Of a stretch of 64,000 bases of DNA, positions 41,282 through 50,971 are shown piece by piece. A program made the position numbers and the translations under genes. Under the pieces are notes generated by a model that saw nothing but the letters and a program-made list of their open reading frames with translations, did no database searches and was not told the origin of the DNA. The stretch is from Candidatus Thiodiazotropha sp. (ex Myrtea sp. 'scaly one' KF741663). Its GTDB lineage: Bacteria; Pseudomonadota; Gammaproteobacteria; Chromatiales; Chromatiaceae. The stretch's first letter is position 1. The number at the start of each line of letters is the position of its first letter. Location: NCBI GenBank assembly GCA_025655555.1, contig JAHXIQ010000007.1:1-64000 (forward strand). Reading direction: 5' to 3'.

Positions 41282-42719
41282 CGTCCGCATCTTTCTTGGC
41301 TACTTTCTGCTGATCGGCTTTGCGGTCTGGTTTGTCATGCGGACCTTTACGGCGGAGCTGGTTCCCGGCATGCGTCAATCCCTCGAAGAGGTACTGGTGG
41401 ATACGGCTAATCTGGTGGCGGAACTGGTCACCCAAGAGATGGCAGCCGGAAGGGTAACAGATGGTGATTTCGCAGCGGCCATGAAGGCATTCACCAAGCG
41501 TCGATTTGATGCACGCATCTGGTTTCTGAAAAAGCGTGACCCTAATCTGATCGTCTATATCACCGATGATCAAGGCATCGTGCGTTATGACTCTCGCGGC
41601 CGCGACCTGGGTAGCGATTATTCACGCTGGAACGATGTCTATAATACCCTGCGCGGGCAATATGGGGCACGCACCACAAGGGAGGACCCGCAGGATGAAT
41701 ACAGCAGCATCATGTATGTGGCAGCACCGATCATGCAGGGGGGACGCATCATTGGCGTGGTGACTGTTGGTAAGCCAAGCGTCACGGTACAGCCATTCAT
41801 TGAGCGTGCGATCAGCAACATGGAGGAGAAGGGTGGACTGGTACTTCTTGGCGCTGTGGCTCTCGGCCTGCTGATCACCTACTGGCTGACTTTCTCGATT
41901 CGCAAGTTGACCAGCTATGCCCGCGCCGTACGCGACGGCAAACGGGTGGATGTCCCGAATCTGCGTGAAAAGGAGCTGGCCCAACTGGCCGAAGCGATGG
42001 AGGCCATGCGCAGTGAGCTGGAGGGAAAGGATTATGTGGAGAACTACTTGCACAGCATGACCCATGAATTGAAGAGTCCGCTGGCATCGATCCAGGGTAC
42101 TGCCGAACTGCTCAATGAAGAGATGCCGTTGGCAGATCGCCAGAAATTTATCGCCAATATTCGCAGTGAGGCCCATCGTCTGCACCAGGTGGTAGAGCAG
42201 CTATTGGGTCTGGCAGGCCTGGAGAAGCGACGCGGCCTGCAGCAACCGGAACCTATCAACACAACGGATCTGCTGAAAAAGGTCTGCGAGGAACGGCAGT
42301 GGGCGGCACAACAGAAGGGACTCAGGTTCGAATATGAGAACTGCGACGAAGCGGTAGTGACCGGCGAGCGGTTTCTGTTGCAGCAGGCGCTTGGTAATCT
42401 GATCGATAACGCTATCGACTTCAGTCCGCAGGATGGGATTATCTTTCTAAGATGCCAGGTGGGTGACAAGATCTGGAGTTGCAGTATCAGTGACCGGGGT
42501 CCAGGTGTGCCTGATTATGCGCTCGATAAGATCTTTGAGCGCTTCTACTCTCTGCCCAGACCTGGTGGCGGAGGGCGTAGCAGTGGTCTCGGCCTCAGCT
42601 TTGTGCAGGAGGTGGCGCAACTGCATGGTGGGCAGATTTTACTGGAGAACAGGGAGGGGGGCGGTGTCATGGCAAGATTTGTGTTGCCACTTGTTCAACA
42701 GCCAGACAGGGTACGGTGA
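41259..42719 (+). CDS. creC: CreC sensor histidine kinase
   Basis: The 486-residue kinase has membrane helices at about residues 11-27 and 193-211 around a periplasmic sensor with YITDDQGIVRYDSRGRDLGSDYSRWNDVYNTLRGQYGARTTREDP, typical of CreC. A HAMP region is followed by the phospho-acceptor HSMTHELKSPLASIQGTAELL, then NLIDNAIDFSPQDG, SDRGPGVPDYALDKIFERFYSLPRP and GGRSSGLGLSFVQEVAQLHGG. The frame overlaps the end of creB by 23 bases if the ATG at 41259 is used; a GTG at 41271 would give an 11-base overlap and an N-terminus more like E. coli CreC. It phosphorylates CreB. Confidence 0.92.
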   Translation: METCVNLSVRIFLGYFLLIGFAVWFVMRTFTAELVPGMRQSLEEVLVDTANLVAELVTQEMAAGRVTDGDFAAAMKAFTKRRFDARIWFLKKRDPNLIVYITDDQGIVRYDSRGRDLGSDYSRWNDVYNTLRGQYGARTTREDPQDEYSSIMYVAAPIMQGGRIIGVVTVGKPSVTVQPFIERAISNMEEKGGLVLLGAVALGLLITYWLTFSIRKLTSYARAVRDGKRVDVPNLREKELAQLAEAMEAMRSELEGKDYVENYLHSMTHELKSPLASIQGTAELLNEEMPLADRQKFIANIRSEAHRLHQVVEQLLGLAGLEKRRGLQQPEPINTTDLLKKVCEERQWAAQQKGLRFEYENCDEAVVTGERFLLQQALGNLIDNAIDFSPQDGIIFLRCQVGDKIWSCSISDRGPGVPDYALDKIFERFYSLPRPGGGGRSSGLGLSFVQEVAQLHGGQILLENREGGGVMARFVLPLVQQPDRVR

Positions 42720-42820
42720 CTTATACCTAAACTCTCAAACCCGGTAGATTCAGACATCTTCAGCATTTACCGTTCTTGGGATGGTGCGTGGCTTTACGCA
42801 CACGGGTATCGCTAAGTGGC

Positions 42821-43144
42821 TCAGGTGCTTTCGATGGAGGATCTTCTGATTTTCAGGTCATTGCTGACCCTTAGGATGCCGTCTTCACCCAGTATGCCTA
42901 TGGTATTTTCCTGGTAGTTTTTGAAAACAGTCGTGATCTCACTGACTGAAGGCCGCCGGATACAGACCAGCTTCCAGCCAAATTTCCGCAGTATTGCCAT
43001 CCCACTGACCTGCTTTTCGTTTAAATAATATTCGGGTGAAGTGGGAATGGGTCCCATGCCGAATCGTTTTTCCCCAACCATTGCTGTTTTCCTGTTTGTT
43101 GATAAATAAACAGGGAGATCACGCCCGCGACCCACTGCAGGCAT
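42821..43144 (-). CDS. Small hypothetical protein
   Basis: This 107-residue protein is not recognised. The central and C-terminal part (MVGEKRFGMGPIPTSPEYYLNEKQVSGMAILRKFGWKLVCIRRP and ENTIGILGEDGILRVSNDLKIRR) is basic, lacks a signal peptide or membrane helix and looks like a real small cytosolic protein. The conserved-looking LRKFGWKLVCIRRP could be a strand-forming core. The first 22 residues are less convincing, and a Met at residue 22 (MVGEKRFG) is an alternative start. It stands alone between creC (convergent) and aceK. Confidence 0.55.
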   Translation of the reverse strand: MPAVGRGRDLPVYLSTNRKTAMVGEKRFGMGPIPTSPEYYLNEKQVSGMAILRKFGWKLVCIRRPSVSEITTVFKNYQENTIGILGEDGILRVSNDLKIRRSSIEST

Positions 43145-43262
43145 ACTACTTTTCTTAAATTTCCCTTAATTCAAACAATAGCCCAGATTTGAAATGGTGT
43201 TTGTTAAAAAATAACAACAACATTGGTGGGAGTGGGGTTGTTCGATTCAAAGAGCTATCTCA

Positions 43263-45035
43263 TTAAGCAGTTGAGGCAATTGGCAGCGCGGATGTTGGAA
43301 TTTCCGGACGGGTAAATCGCAATGTCCGGGAGTAGGGAAAGACATCGGCCTGGCGACCTTCTTCAACGTCCTGCTGATTGCTGTGCCAGTATGCGGCGTC
43401 GAATAGCTCAGGATGTATTTCCCTGAGAATTTTACGGACTTTAGGGTCTGTGCTGAGAAAAGTGATGAACTCCTCCGGGAAAATATCGTTGGGATTCACG
43501 CTATACCAGGGCTCATCCCGGTAGATATCTTCCGGATTGCGAGGTTCTGGAATTTTGCGGAAATTGCATTCGGTCAGATAGCAGATCTCGTCATAATCAT
43601 AGAAAACTACCTTGCCCATACAATTCACACCGAAATTTTTGAACAACAGGTCACCGGGAAAGATATTGACCCCCATGAGCTGTTTGACGGCCTTGCCCCA
43701 GTCATAGAGGATCTGCCGGGTCTCTTCCTCATCGGTCTCTTCCAGGTAGAGATTGAGCGGTGTCATGCGTTGCTCGATATAGAGGTGCTTGATGACCAAC
43801 TTGTCGCCCTCAAACTCCAGTTGTGACGGCACCGAGGCCTTCAGCTCCTGCAATAAATGATCATCGATTCTGTCGACGGGCAGGGCGACATCAACGAATT
43901 CAAGGGTATCCGCCATGCGTCCCACCCGGTCATGTTTTTTGACCTGGAGATAGCGCTGTTTGACCAGTTGGTGAGTGACCTCCTTCTGTGGCGGAAACTT
44001 GTCTCTGATGACCTTGAAAACATAGGGGAACGAGGGCAGGGTGAAGACCTGCATGACCAACCCCGGCGTACCTGGGGCAATGCTGAACGGGTCCTGGCTT
44101 TTATCCAGATGTTTGAGCAGGTCCCGATAGAACTCATTTTTGGCCTGCTTGTGGAGGCCGATACTCATGTAGAGATCAGCCAGTGTCTTCTCAGGCATGA
44201 TACTGCGCAGAAACTCTACCGTGGCCGTCGGTACGGGTGTTTTGACCATGAAATAGGCGCGGGCGAAGCTGAAAACCGCTTCAACACGTCGGTTTTGAGT
44301 CAATAGTGCATCGGCATAGAGAGATCCTGACTCATTGTTCATCAATGGAATGATGACAGGGCGTATGACCTTCCCGTAAACCATGCGACCGACCAGATAG
44401 GATGCTTTGTTGCGATAAAAGGGTGATTCGAGCAGGTCGAAGCGGAGATCTGCAGGGATAGTTTCAAACCCGGTTTGCGCCATGAATGCATCGGCGAGCC
44501 GTTGGCTGTCCCGCTGAATATCCTCATAGGGCAGATTGAAATAGAACGATGAGAGAATCTCCCAAAAGCTGTTTTTCAGACCCCCGTCGGCCACTTGAAA
44601 CGACATATAGACCCGATAACGCTCGGCCAGGTCTTGTCTGTTGACCTGAGATTCGATAAAGATTTTGTCATTGTCGTAGTACTTTCGCTCAAACAGTCGG
44701 CAGAAAACGGAATTGTAAAAAGTCTCGGCCAACTCAGGACGGCTATGGTTTTTCAGCAGGGTGGTGTAGGTCAGCTTGACCTCCTGCCACAACCCCTCAT
44801 CAACGGCCTTCATGCCGAAGTTGGAACTCATCTTGCTGACGGCTTCCTGTACTCGCAGGTCGTAGAAGCTGATCCGCTTGGCGGAGGCCTCACGTACCGA
44901 CTCCCAATCTGCCCGCTCGAATCGCTGACGCGCGGCACTGCTGATCTCCTGGAAGAAAGAGAAGTGTCTGTCAAAGCCCGTCAGTATGGATTGGGCGATC
45001 TGTCTTGATAGATCTTGCGTCATTTTGGTGCACAC
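43263..45035 (-). CDS. aceK: Isocitrate dehydrogenase kinase/phosphatase AceK
   Basis: The 590-residue protein is AceK over its whole length: QIAQSILTGFDRHFSFFQEISSAARQRFERADW at the N-terminal regulatory domain, MVYGKVIRPVIIPLMNNESG in the middle and a kinase-like C-terminal domain with APGTPGLVMQVFTLPSFPYVFKVIRDKFPP (ATP-loop, catalytic lysine), YIEQRMTPLNLYLE, and FPGDLLFKNFGVNCMGKVVFYDYDEICYLTECNFRKIPEPR (catalytic D/N and DYDE). It phosphorylates and dephosphorylates isocitrate dehydrogenase to divert isocitrate to the glyoxylate shunt. A second Met at residue 5 is an alternative start. Here it is divergent from aceA, unlike the aceBAK order of enterobacteria, and no aceB is in the window. 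Confidence 0.97.
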   Translation of the reverse strand: MCTKMTQDLSRQIAQSILTGFDRHFSFFQEISSAARQRFERADWESVREASAKRISFYDLRVQEAVSKMSSNFGMKAVDEGLWQEVKLTYTTLLKNHSRPELAETFYNSVFCRLFERKYYDNDKIFIESQVNRQDLAERYRVYMSFQVADGGLKNSFWEILSSFYFNLPYEDIQRDSQRLADAFMAQTGFETIPADLRFDLLESPFYRNKASYLVGRMVYGKVIRPVIIPLMNNESGSLYADALLTQNRRVEAVFSFARAYFMVKTPVPTATVEFLRSIMPEKTLADLYMSIGLHKQAKNEFYRDLLKHLDKSQDPFSIAPGTPGLVMQVFTLPSFPYVFKVIRDKFPPQKEVTHQLVKQRYLQVKKHDRVGRMADTLEFVDVALPVDRIDDHLLQELKASVPSQLEFEGDKLVIKHLYIEQRMTPLNLYLEETDEEETRQILYDWGKAVKQLMGVNIFPGDLLFKNFGVNCMGKVVFYDYDEICYLTECNFRKIPEPRNPEDIYRDEPWYSVNPNDIFPEEFITFLSTDPKVRKILREIHPELFDAAYWHSNQQDVEEGRQADVFPYSRTLRFTRPEIPTSALPIASTA

Positions 45036-45085
45036 ATAGGTCAGGTCATTTTACTTAGTTGACTGTTTTACTAAGGTTTAGCCTA

Positions 45086-45188
45086 TTTTTTTGCACTGCA
45101 CTATTTTTTTTGTCAAAGCTAACTATTGATATTTTTATGAAAAATTTCTTGACCTTTTCACTATGCTTTAACGCAGTGCACAAAAAAA
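45086..45188. promoter_or_regulatory. Inverted repeat in the aceK-aceA divergent promoter region
   Basis: TTTTTTTGCACTGC (45086-45099) and GCAGTGCACAAAAAAA (45173-45188) are inverted relatives about 75 bases apart, close to the aceK start. They may be a pair of operator sites for a regulator of both genes. The rest of the 417-base gap (45036-45452) is an A/T-rich stretch and then an unremarkable leader of about 200 bases before aceA with no gene. Confidence 0.4.
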
Positions 45189-45452
45189 CAGCACTGACTC
45201 ATCCGCAGGCATAGATGGATTCGAGCCATTAGACCTGCCTCTTCGAGGTGCAATTCGAGGGGGAAATGAGATGAACACTGAGTAGGAGCAGGTTGAGCCT
45301 GCTAGATGCTCAAGATAATTGGGACAGGATCGATTTTAAACCACCTGTTTCTTAGTTGCTCAGTCAGATGGTCGAGTAGCCGCAGAAAATCTGCGCCGGA
45401 TCGGGATCACTGAGAAACATTTAAGACAAAGCGATAACACTGGAGATAAGAC

Positions 45453-46775
45453 ATGACACGTAACGAGCAGATAGAGGCTTTGAAGAAGGACTGGGCAGAA
45501 AACCCTCGATGGCTGGATGTCCAGCGTGGCTACAGCGCTGAAGACGTGGTGCGTCTGCGCGGTTCGGTACAGCCTGAGCATACCTATGCCAAGAGAGGCG
45601 CTGAGAAGCTTTGGAAGCTTGTGCGTGGTGATTCCAAAAAGGGCTATGTGAATTGTATGGGCGCCATTACCGGCGGTCAGGCCATGCAGCAGGCCAAGGC
45701 GGGTATCGAGGCCATCTATCTCTCAGGCTGGCAGGTAGCCGCTGACGGCAATACCTCCGAGACCATGTATCCCGACCAGTCACTCTATGCTTATGACTCG
45801 GTGCCCACCATGGTGCGCCGTATCAACAACGCCTTCAAACGTGCCGATGAGATCCAATGGTCCCGGGATATCGGCCCAGAAGATAAAGACTATGTGGACT
45901 ATTTTCTGCCCATCGTAGCGGATGCCGAAGCTGGTTTTGGCGGCGTACTCAACGCCTTTGAGCTGATGAAAAACATGATTTCTGCAGGCGCTGCCGGCGT
46001 GCATTACGAGGATCAGCTGGCTGCCGTGAAGAAGTGCGGACACATGGGCGGTAAGGTACTGGTTCCCACCCAGGAAGCGGTACAAAAGCTGATCGCAGCT
46101 CGTCTCGCGGCTGATGTCATGGATGTACCCACCCTGGTGTTGGCAAGAACCGACTCCGAAGCAGCCAACCTGCTGACCTCTGATGTCGATCCCAACGACA
46201 AACCTTTTCTCACTGGTGAACGGACCTCCGAGGGTTTCTACCAGGTAAAGAATGGTCTGGAGCAGGCCATCTCCCGCGGTCTGGCTTACGCGCCTTACGC
46301 AGACCTGGTCTGGTGTGAGACCGGCACGCCTGATCTTGGTTTCGCCCGTGAATTCGCCCAGGCTGTGTTGGCCGAGAACCCGAACAAACTGCTGGCCTAC
46401 AACTGCTCGCCCTCATTCAACTGGAAGAAGAATCTGGACGATGCAACGATTGCCAAGTTTCAGGATGAGCTGGCTGACATGGGTTACAAATATCAGTTCA
46501 TCACCCTGGCAGGCATCCACAACATGTGGTTCAACATGTTCGACCTGGCCTACGACTATGCGCGTGGCGAAGGTATGAAGCACTATGTGGAGAAGGTCCA
46601 GCAGCCTGAATTCGATGCGCGTGACAAGGGCTACACCTTCGTTTCCCATCAACAGGAAGTGGGTGCCGGTTATTTCGATGATGTCACTACTGTGATCCAG
46701 GGCGGTGCTTCTTCAGTTACTGCGCTGACAGGCTCCACAGAGGAGGCCCAGTTCGACGAGGCAGCCAATATCTAA
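45453..46775 (+). CDS. aceA: Isocitrate lyase
   Basis: The 440-residue enzyme cleaves isocitrate to glyoxylate and succinate. Diagnostic parts are [23 protein letters not shown] near the start, [47 protein letters not shown] (Mg-binding acidic residues), the catalytic-cysteine motif [13 protein letters not shown] near residue 192, and [18 protein letters not shown]. Length and motifs match the gammaproteobacterial short form. It is followed by a strong terminator. In an autotroph it would allow acetate or fatty-acid use, with aceK controlling the branch point. Confidence 0.97.
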   Translation: MTRNEQIEALKKDWAENPRWLDVQRGYSAEDVVRLRGSVQPEHTYAKRGAEKLWKLVRGDSKKGYVNCMGAITGGQAMQQAKAGIEAIYLSGWQVAADGNTSETMYPDQSLYAYDSVPTMVRRINNAFKRADEIQWSRDIGPEDKDYVDYFLPIVADAEAGFGGVLNAFELMKNMISAGAAGVHYEDQLAAVKKCGHMGGKVLVPTQEAVQKLIAARLAADVMDVPTLVLARTDSEAANLLTSDVDPNDKPFLTGERTSEGFYQVKNGLEQAISRGLAYAPYADLVWCETGTPDLGFAREFAQAVLAENPNKLLAYNCSPSFNWKKNLDDATIAKFQDELADMGYKYQFITLAGIHNMWFNMFDLAYDYARGEGMKHYVEKVQQPEFDARDKGYTFVSHQQEVGAGYFDDVTTVIQGGASSVTALTGSTEEAQFDEAANI

Positions 46776-46807
46776 GGCGCTGCCTCCACGTTTTTTCTGC
46801 CCTTCGG

Positions 46808-46835
46808 CCGCGCCACCAGGCGCGGCTTTTTTTTC
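46808..46835 (+). terminator. Intrinsic terminator after aceA
   Basis: GCCGCGCC (46808-46815), loop ACCA, GGCGCGGC (46820-46827), then eight T. It separates aceA from the RraA-like gene. Confidence 0.93.
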
Positions 46836-46899
46836 CCTTGCAGAAACAGTGATTGAATCTGCGAGGGAAAAAAGATCAAAATGCTAGGAGGATGAATCG

Positions 46900-47394
46900 A
46901 TGAGCCTGAGCGAAAGCACATTAAAAACAGCCGATCTCTACGATATTCATGAGGAAGCCCTGCAAGTCTGCAGTCCTGTGTTGCGCCACTATGGCGGACA
47001 TCATGCCTTCCATGGTTCCATTGCTACGCTGAAATGCTTCGAAGACAACTCACTGGTACGGGAACAACTTGAACAACCGGGACAGGGTAGAGTGTTGGTG
47101 GTGGATGCCGGTGGCTCTCTGCGTTGTGCAATGTTAGGTGATCTTCTGGCACAAATTGCCGTAGACAATGGCTGGGCAGGCGTTGTGATGTATGGGTGTG
47201 TTCGCGATTCTGTCGAGATCGGTGAAATGCCGCTGGGTGTCATGGCCATGGCGACCCATCCACGTAAGAGTGTAAAAAAAGGCGTGGGCGAGGTGGGTGG
47301 CAATGTCGAATTTGCCGGTGTGATATTTAAGCCTGGTGAGTGGCTCTATGCTGATGAAGATGGTGTGGTTGTATTAGACAAGCCAGCTGTCTAG
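46900..47394 (+). CDS. rraA: RraA family protein
   Basis: The 164-residue protein belongs to the RraA/HMG-aldolase family: TADLYDIHEEALQVCSPVLRHYGGH at the start, GQGRVLVVDAGGSLRCAMLGDLLAQIAVDNGWAGVVMYGCVRDSVEIGEMPLGVMAM in the core (with the GCVRD motif) and ADEDGVVVL at the end. In E. coli RraA binds RNase E and inhibits it, while related proteins are divalent-metal aldolases for 4-hydroxy-4-methyl-2-oxoglutarate or decarboxylate oxaloacetate. The length (about 160) fits the RraA branch. A strong AGGAGG precedes the ATG. It follows the aceA terminator and so has its own promoter. Confidence 0.88.
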   Translation: MSLSESTLKTADLYDIHEEALQVCSPVLRHYGGHHAFHGSIATLKCFEDNSLVREQLEQPGQGRVLVVDAGGSLRCAMLGDLLAQIAVDNGWAGVVMYGCVRDSVEIGEMPLGVMAMATHPRKSVKKGVGEVGGNVEFAGVIFKPGEWLYADEDGVVVLDKPAV

Positions 47395-47919
47395 GAACAG
47401 TCCATCCCCATACTTACAGGCCAAGCATATGTGTTGTGTCTCAGCGTTGGCCTGACGTTCGAGGATTAGATTTTTCCGTACTTTGAATCACCTCCAATAT
47501 GTGAAGTTATATATTATGATGATGAGCTCCAAGCTCAGGCTGGCTGTGGTGATCTTACTCGTAGTATCTGCTGTGTTAGATAGGTTACGCTCACTTACCG
47601 TTCTTATAAAACATTCAAACCATAGACGTTGATGGTCTTTTGGGTATTTTTGGCTTGAAGTATTTCTCTGTGTTTTCCGTTATGTTGGGATCTACTGATT
47701 GCAGATAAATGAGCGATTTCCCTGTGACCTCTCAGAGAATAAGAATCTTATTTTTAAAATAGCAAAACTCAATCTGTCTCCTTTTTTAGAAAAAGGAATT
47801 CTTCCAAGTGAGGTCTTTATACTTGGTGCATTGCCTTGGACTTATTGACAGATAAAGAGAAGTGATATCTCTGGACTTTTTGGAATTCACTCCCGCTTGA
47901 GTTAATGTCGGCAACAGAT
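47395..47919. other. Intergenic region after rraA
   Basis: This 525-base gap lies between convergent rraA and a chemoreceptor gene. It starts with a hairpin (CAGGCCAA at about 47,419 and TTGGCCTG at about 47,446) that may end rraA transcription. The rest is AT-rich with no open frame above background and no recognised RNA. A second stem, CCTTTTTT/AAAAAAGG near 47,780-47,800, is weak. Confidence 0.45.
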
Positions 47920-49050
47920 TTAGTGCTGCTCGCTGGCGCAAAGAAGTTGTGAGTCATTCTCTCCGGCTCGAGCAAGACATTCAAGTTGTGAGAGCACCTG
48001 CATGCTGGCTTCCTCCATCACGGTGATAGCCTGAATACCCGCTTCCAGTTCTCCTTTTCTGTAATGGTAAAGGGCTTGTTTGCCGTTTTCATGTACTTGT
48101 AGATGTGGGGGTTCGATTTCTCGGTAGCCAGGCAGTTGGGAGAAACATGCCAATCCTTCGCCTTCGTAGTACCACTGTCCCAAGCGGCAACCCTTATGAT
48201 CCGAGATCGACTCTGCCGTCAGGTCAGAGAGACCCCAAAAGGCCTTATAGATGTTAAATTTGAATATCAAATGGTCAAGTTTGGCTAGCTCCACGAAGCT
48301 ACGCAGGGCAGTGGAAGAGATAGTCGATTCCATCTCATTTGAAAGATCTATCTGTTGATTGATTTGCTCGATAGATTTCGAAACATGTTCCTGGAATTCG
48401 TTTGTGACATCCATTACCGAGGACATGGTGTCCATCGATTTCTTTGTCTCGAGAGTGATGGTATCTACCAGGTTTGCAATCTCGGTTGTTGCTTCTCGAG
48501 TTCTCCCGGCCAGGTTGCGAACTTCATCGGCAACTACTGCGAAACCACGCCCCATTTCACCGGCACGGGCTGCTTCGATAGCGGCATTTAATGCTAGCAG
48601 ATTGGTCTGTTCCGAAATGCCTTGAATAATACTGACAAAATTACTGATGTTGTTTGCAATCGTCCCCAGCTTTACCACACTGTCTGAGCTCTCCTGTGAA
48701 ATTTGGGTAACGCTTTCAATTTCATTCTTCATGATCTCTACACTAGAAACAGCTCGGGAGGAGATTTCAGAGCCTCGGATAGCATTACGCTTTTCATCTT
48801 TCATGTTGTTTGCGTTATGCATCAGGGAGTGCTGCAGTTCATCGAATGATTTCCCCAGCGTAGAGAAGTTACTGATCAGTTGTTCCTGCGCTCTTTGCTC
48901 CGAGATGTAATCATCCAACTGTTTCTGTAGTTGGCTATTCTCATTCTTTAGTGTTGTGAGTTGTGTTTCCTGAGTTTCTATCCGTATTTCTTGTTGAGAG
49001 ATCTGTTCTCTGTATTGAATAATAAGTCTTTTGCTAGCAAAACCGAACAT
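47920..49050 (-). CDS. Soluble chemoreceptor with C-terminal CZB domain
   Basis: The 376-residue protein starts [16 protein letters not shown] at 49050; the longer open frame adds 45 unlikely residues. It has no membrane segment. A coiled coil (residues about 10-60: [29 protein letters not shown]) leads to a short MCP signalling domain with [43 protein letters not shown]-terminal CZB domain has His in KLDHLIFKF, Cys in [13 protein letters not shown] and two His in [11 protein letters not shown]. This is the layout of TlpD-type cytosolic energy/oxidant receptors. The signalling domain looks shorter than in the membrane receptor at 8,029, so the two may belong to different chemosensory arrays. 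Confidence 0.9.
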   Translation of the reverse strand: MFGFASKRLIIQYREQISQQEIRIETQETQLTTLKNENSQLQKQLDDYISEQRAQEQLISNFSTLGKSFDELQHSLMHNANNMKDEKRNAIRGSEISSRAVSSVEIMKNEIESVTQISQESSDSVVKLGTIANNISNFVSIIQGISEQTNLLALNAAIEAARAGEMGRGFAVVADEVRNLAGRTREATTEIANLVDTITLETKKSMDTMSSVMDVTNEFQEHVSKSIEQINQQIDLSNEMESTISSTALRSFVELAKLDHLIFKFNIYKAFWGLSDLTAESISDHKGCRLGQWYYEGEGLACFSQLPGYREIEPPHLQVHENGKQALYHYRKGELEAGIQAITVMEEASMQVLSQLECLARAGENDSQLLCASEQH

Positions 49051-49472
49051 TTTATGTAGTCCCCATGGTGATAGGTAGAGGGTAAAAGGATTAGTTGTAC
49101 CAGTTAACCTTATCGACCATGTGGTTTTGTAATGCAGTGAATATCGAGTCTGAAATGTAAATAATTGCAAACATTTGAGATGCAAGCATGCAATTTTTCT
49201 AAAGTGATAACTGTTTTTCGTAAATCGTTTTTATGATTACATTTGATCTGGATTCGATCTTTAGTGATATGGCTTTTCAAGTCTGCTGCCGCTGATAATG
49301 AGGCATGCATAGACTAAATGTTATTCCAACTAGACATCTCTACCCCAGGTGGAAACTTGTTACACACTCTCTGTTAATAGACTTCATTATCTAATGATTT
49401 AGTGTGCATCCAAGTAGGAGAGAAAAGTAAAAAAAAGAGAACTGTATCCTTGTAGACTAAGCTGCTCGCTTA
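49051..49472. other. Intergenic region between ppnN and the soluble chemoreceptor
   Basis: This is 422 bases with both neighbours on the minus strand. It is AT-rich, especially 49,130-49,260 and 49,380-49,450, and presumably carries the receptor promoter. The open frame at 49,110-49,310 has no protein-like features. I see no hairpin terminator right after ppnN. Confidence 0.45.
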
Positions 49473-50849
49473 TCAGGAAACAAGCTGATAACAGGGCGAA
49501 TAATCACCCTGGAGCTTCATCCGGTTTTGCTCCACAAAGGCCATCAGTACTTCATCCATCGATGAGACGATGTCGGGGTCTCCATTGATGGTGAAAGGTC
49601 CATGTGTTTCAACCGCCCGAATGCCATCCTCCTTCACATTTCCTGCCACAATACCGGAGAAGGCACGCCTGAGATTCGCCGCCAGCAGATAGGGTGCCTG
49701 CTGACGATTGAGGGAGAGGGCTGCCATGGAACGATGGGTGGGGGTGAATGGCTGCTGCAGTTCATGCTCGATCTTGAGTCGCCAATTGAAATAGAAGGCG
49801 TCGTTGCCTTCAGTACGAAATGACTTAACGGTCTTCATCGCGGATTTCATGGCCTGCGCCACGGCCTGAGGGTCATCGAGAATAATCCGATAATGGTTTC
49901 GTATCCCAGGCCCCAGTGTATTGGTGACGAAACGATCGATGGCATCAAAGTAGCCTGCACTCTCTGCCGGTCCGGTCAGGATCAGCGGCAGCGGATGTCC
50001 GCTGTTGGAAGGATGCATGAGAATACCCAGCAGATAGAGCAGCTCTTCCGTGGTGCCCGCACCGCCGGGAAATACCAGGATGCCATGGCCGGTACGCACA
50101 AAAGCCTCCAGGCGTTTCTCGATATCGGGCATGATCACCAGTTCGTTGACGATCGGGTTGGGTGGTTCTGAAGCAATGATGCCGGGCTCGGTGATACCCA
50201 GATAACGTCCATCATGATTGCGCTGTTTGGCATGGCCGATGGTGGCGCCCTTCATCGGACCTTTCATAGCGCCGGGACCACAGCCGGTACAGACATTGAG
50301 TCCGCGCAGACCCAGTTCGTATCCCACCTCTTTGGTGTAGTCGTATTCAGTTCGATTGATGGAGTGGCCGCCCCAACAAACGATCAGGCTGGGATAGGTG
50401 CCAGTTTGCAGCACTCTGGCATTTCTCAGGATATGGAATACTGCGGATGTGATATGTGAGGGCTCATCCAGATTGAAGTTGGGGTCGTTCTGGATCTCGT
50501 TATGGACATAGATGATGTCCCTGAGTACTGCGAAGAGATGTTCCTGGATCCCCAGGATCATCTTGCCGTCGACGAATGCACTTCCCGGTGCATTTTCCAG
50601 ACGAAGTTTGACGCCCCTGTTACGTTGCATGAGATGAATGCCGAAATCACGGTAAGCCTCGAAGATCTCCCGGGCGTTATCTGTCTGGCTGCCACAGTTA
50701 AGGACTGCCAGTGCACAACGGCGAAACAGCTGATAGAGACCCCGTGCGCTGGTATCCAGCAGGGCGTTGACTTCAAGTTGGGAGAGTACTTCCAGACTGC
50801 CTTGAGGTCTGACCGAAGCACTGAGTTTTGTGGGAGAGGGTGTGTTCAA
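49473..50849 (-). CDS. ppnN: Nucleotide 5'-monophosphate nucleosidase PpnN (LOG family)
   Basis: The 458-residue protein matches PpnN/YgdH. An N-terminal domain (about 1-140) is followed by the LOG Rossmann domain with [51 protein letters not shown] and the [15 protein letters not shown] nucleotide-phosphate motif near residue 260, then a C-terminal domain. PpnN cleaves the N-glycosidic bond of purine and pyrimidine monophosphates and is activated by (p)ppGpp in E. coli. Length is normal. It follows mdh on the same strand after a hairpin and so is probably a separate unit. Confidence 0.93.
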   Translation of the reverse strand: MNTPSPTKLSASVRPQGSLEVLSQLEVNALLDTSARGLYQLFRRCALAVLNCGSQTDNAREIFEAYRDFGIHLMQRNRGVKLRLENAPGSAFVDGKMILGIQEHLFAVLRDIIYVHNEIQNDPNFNLDEPSHITSAVFHILRNARVLQTGTYPSLIVCWGGHSINRTEYDYTKEVGYELGLRGLNVCTGCGPGAMKGPMKGATIGHAKQRNHDGRYLGITEPGIIASEPPNPIVNELVIMPDIEKRLEAFVRTGHGILVFPGGAGTTEELLYLLGILMHPSNSGHPLPLILTGPAESAGYFDAIDRFVTNTLGPGIRNHYRIILDDPQAVAQAMKSAMKTVKSFRTEGNDAFYFNWRLKIEHELQQPFTPTHRSMAALSLNRQQAPYLLAANLRRAFSGIVAGNVKEDGIRAVETHGPFTINGDPDIVSSMDEVLMAFVEQNRMKLQGDYSPCYQLVS

Positions 50850-50902
50850 TAGGTACTGCCTGAAATTCGGGATTTAAGACTTAATTTTTCAATCTGAGAC
50901 TT

Positions 50903-50923
50903 GGGTGCGGCAGTGCCGCACCC
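50903..50923 (-). terminator. Hairpin after mdh
   Basis: GGGTGCGGCA-GTGCCGCACCC type perfect palindrome (50903-50923) about 50 bases past the mdh stop on the minus strand. The minus strand then reads AAGTCTCAGATTG and AAAAATT, so the T-run is poor. Confidence 0.5.
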
Positions 50924-50971
50924 TGATGATAAGAGAAAAGTGGGCCTCCATGCCGTTATCAATCAAGCTGC

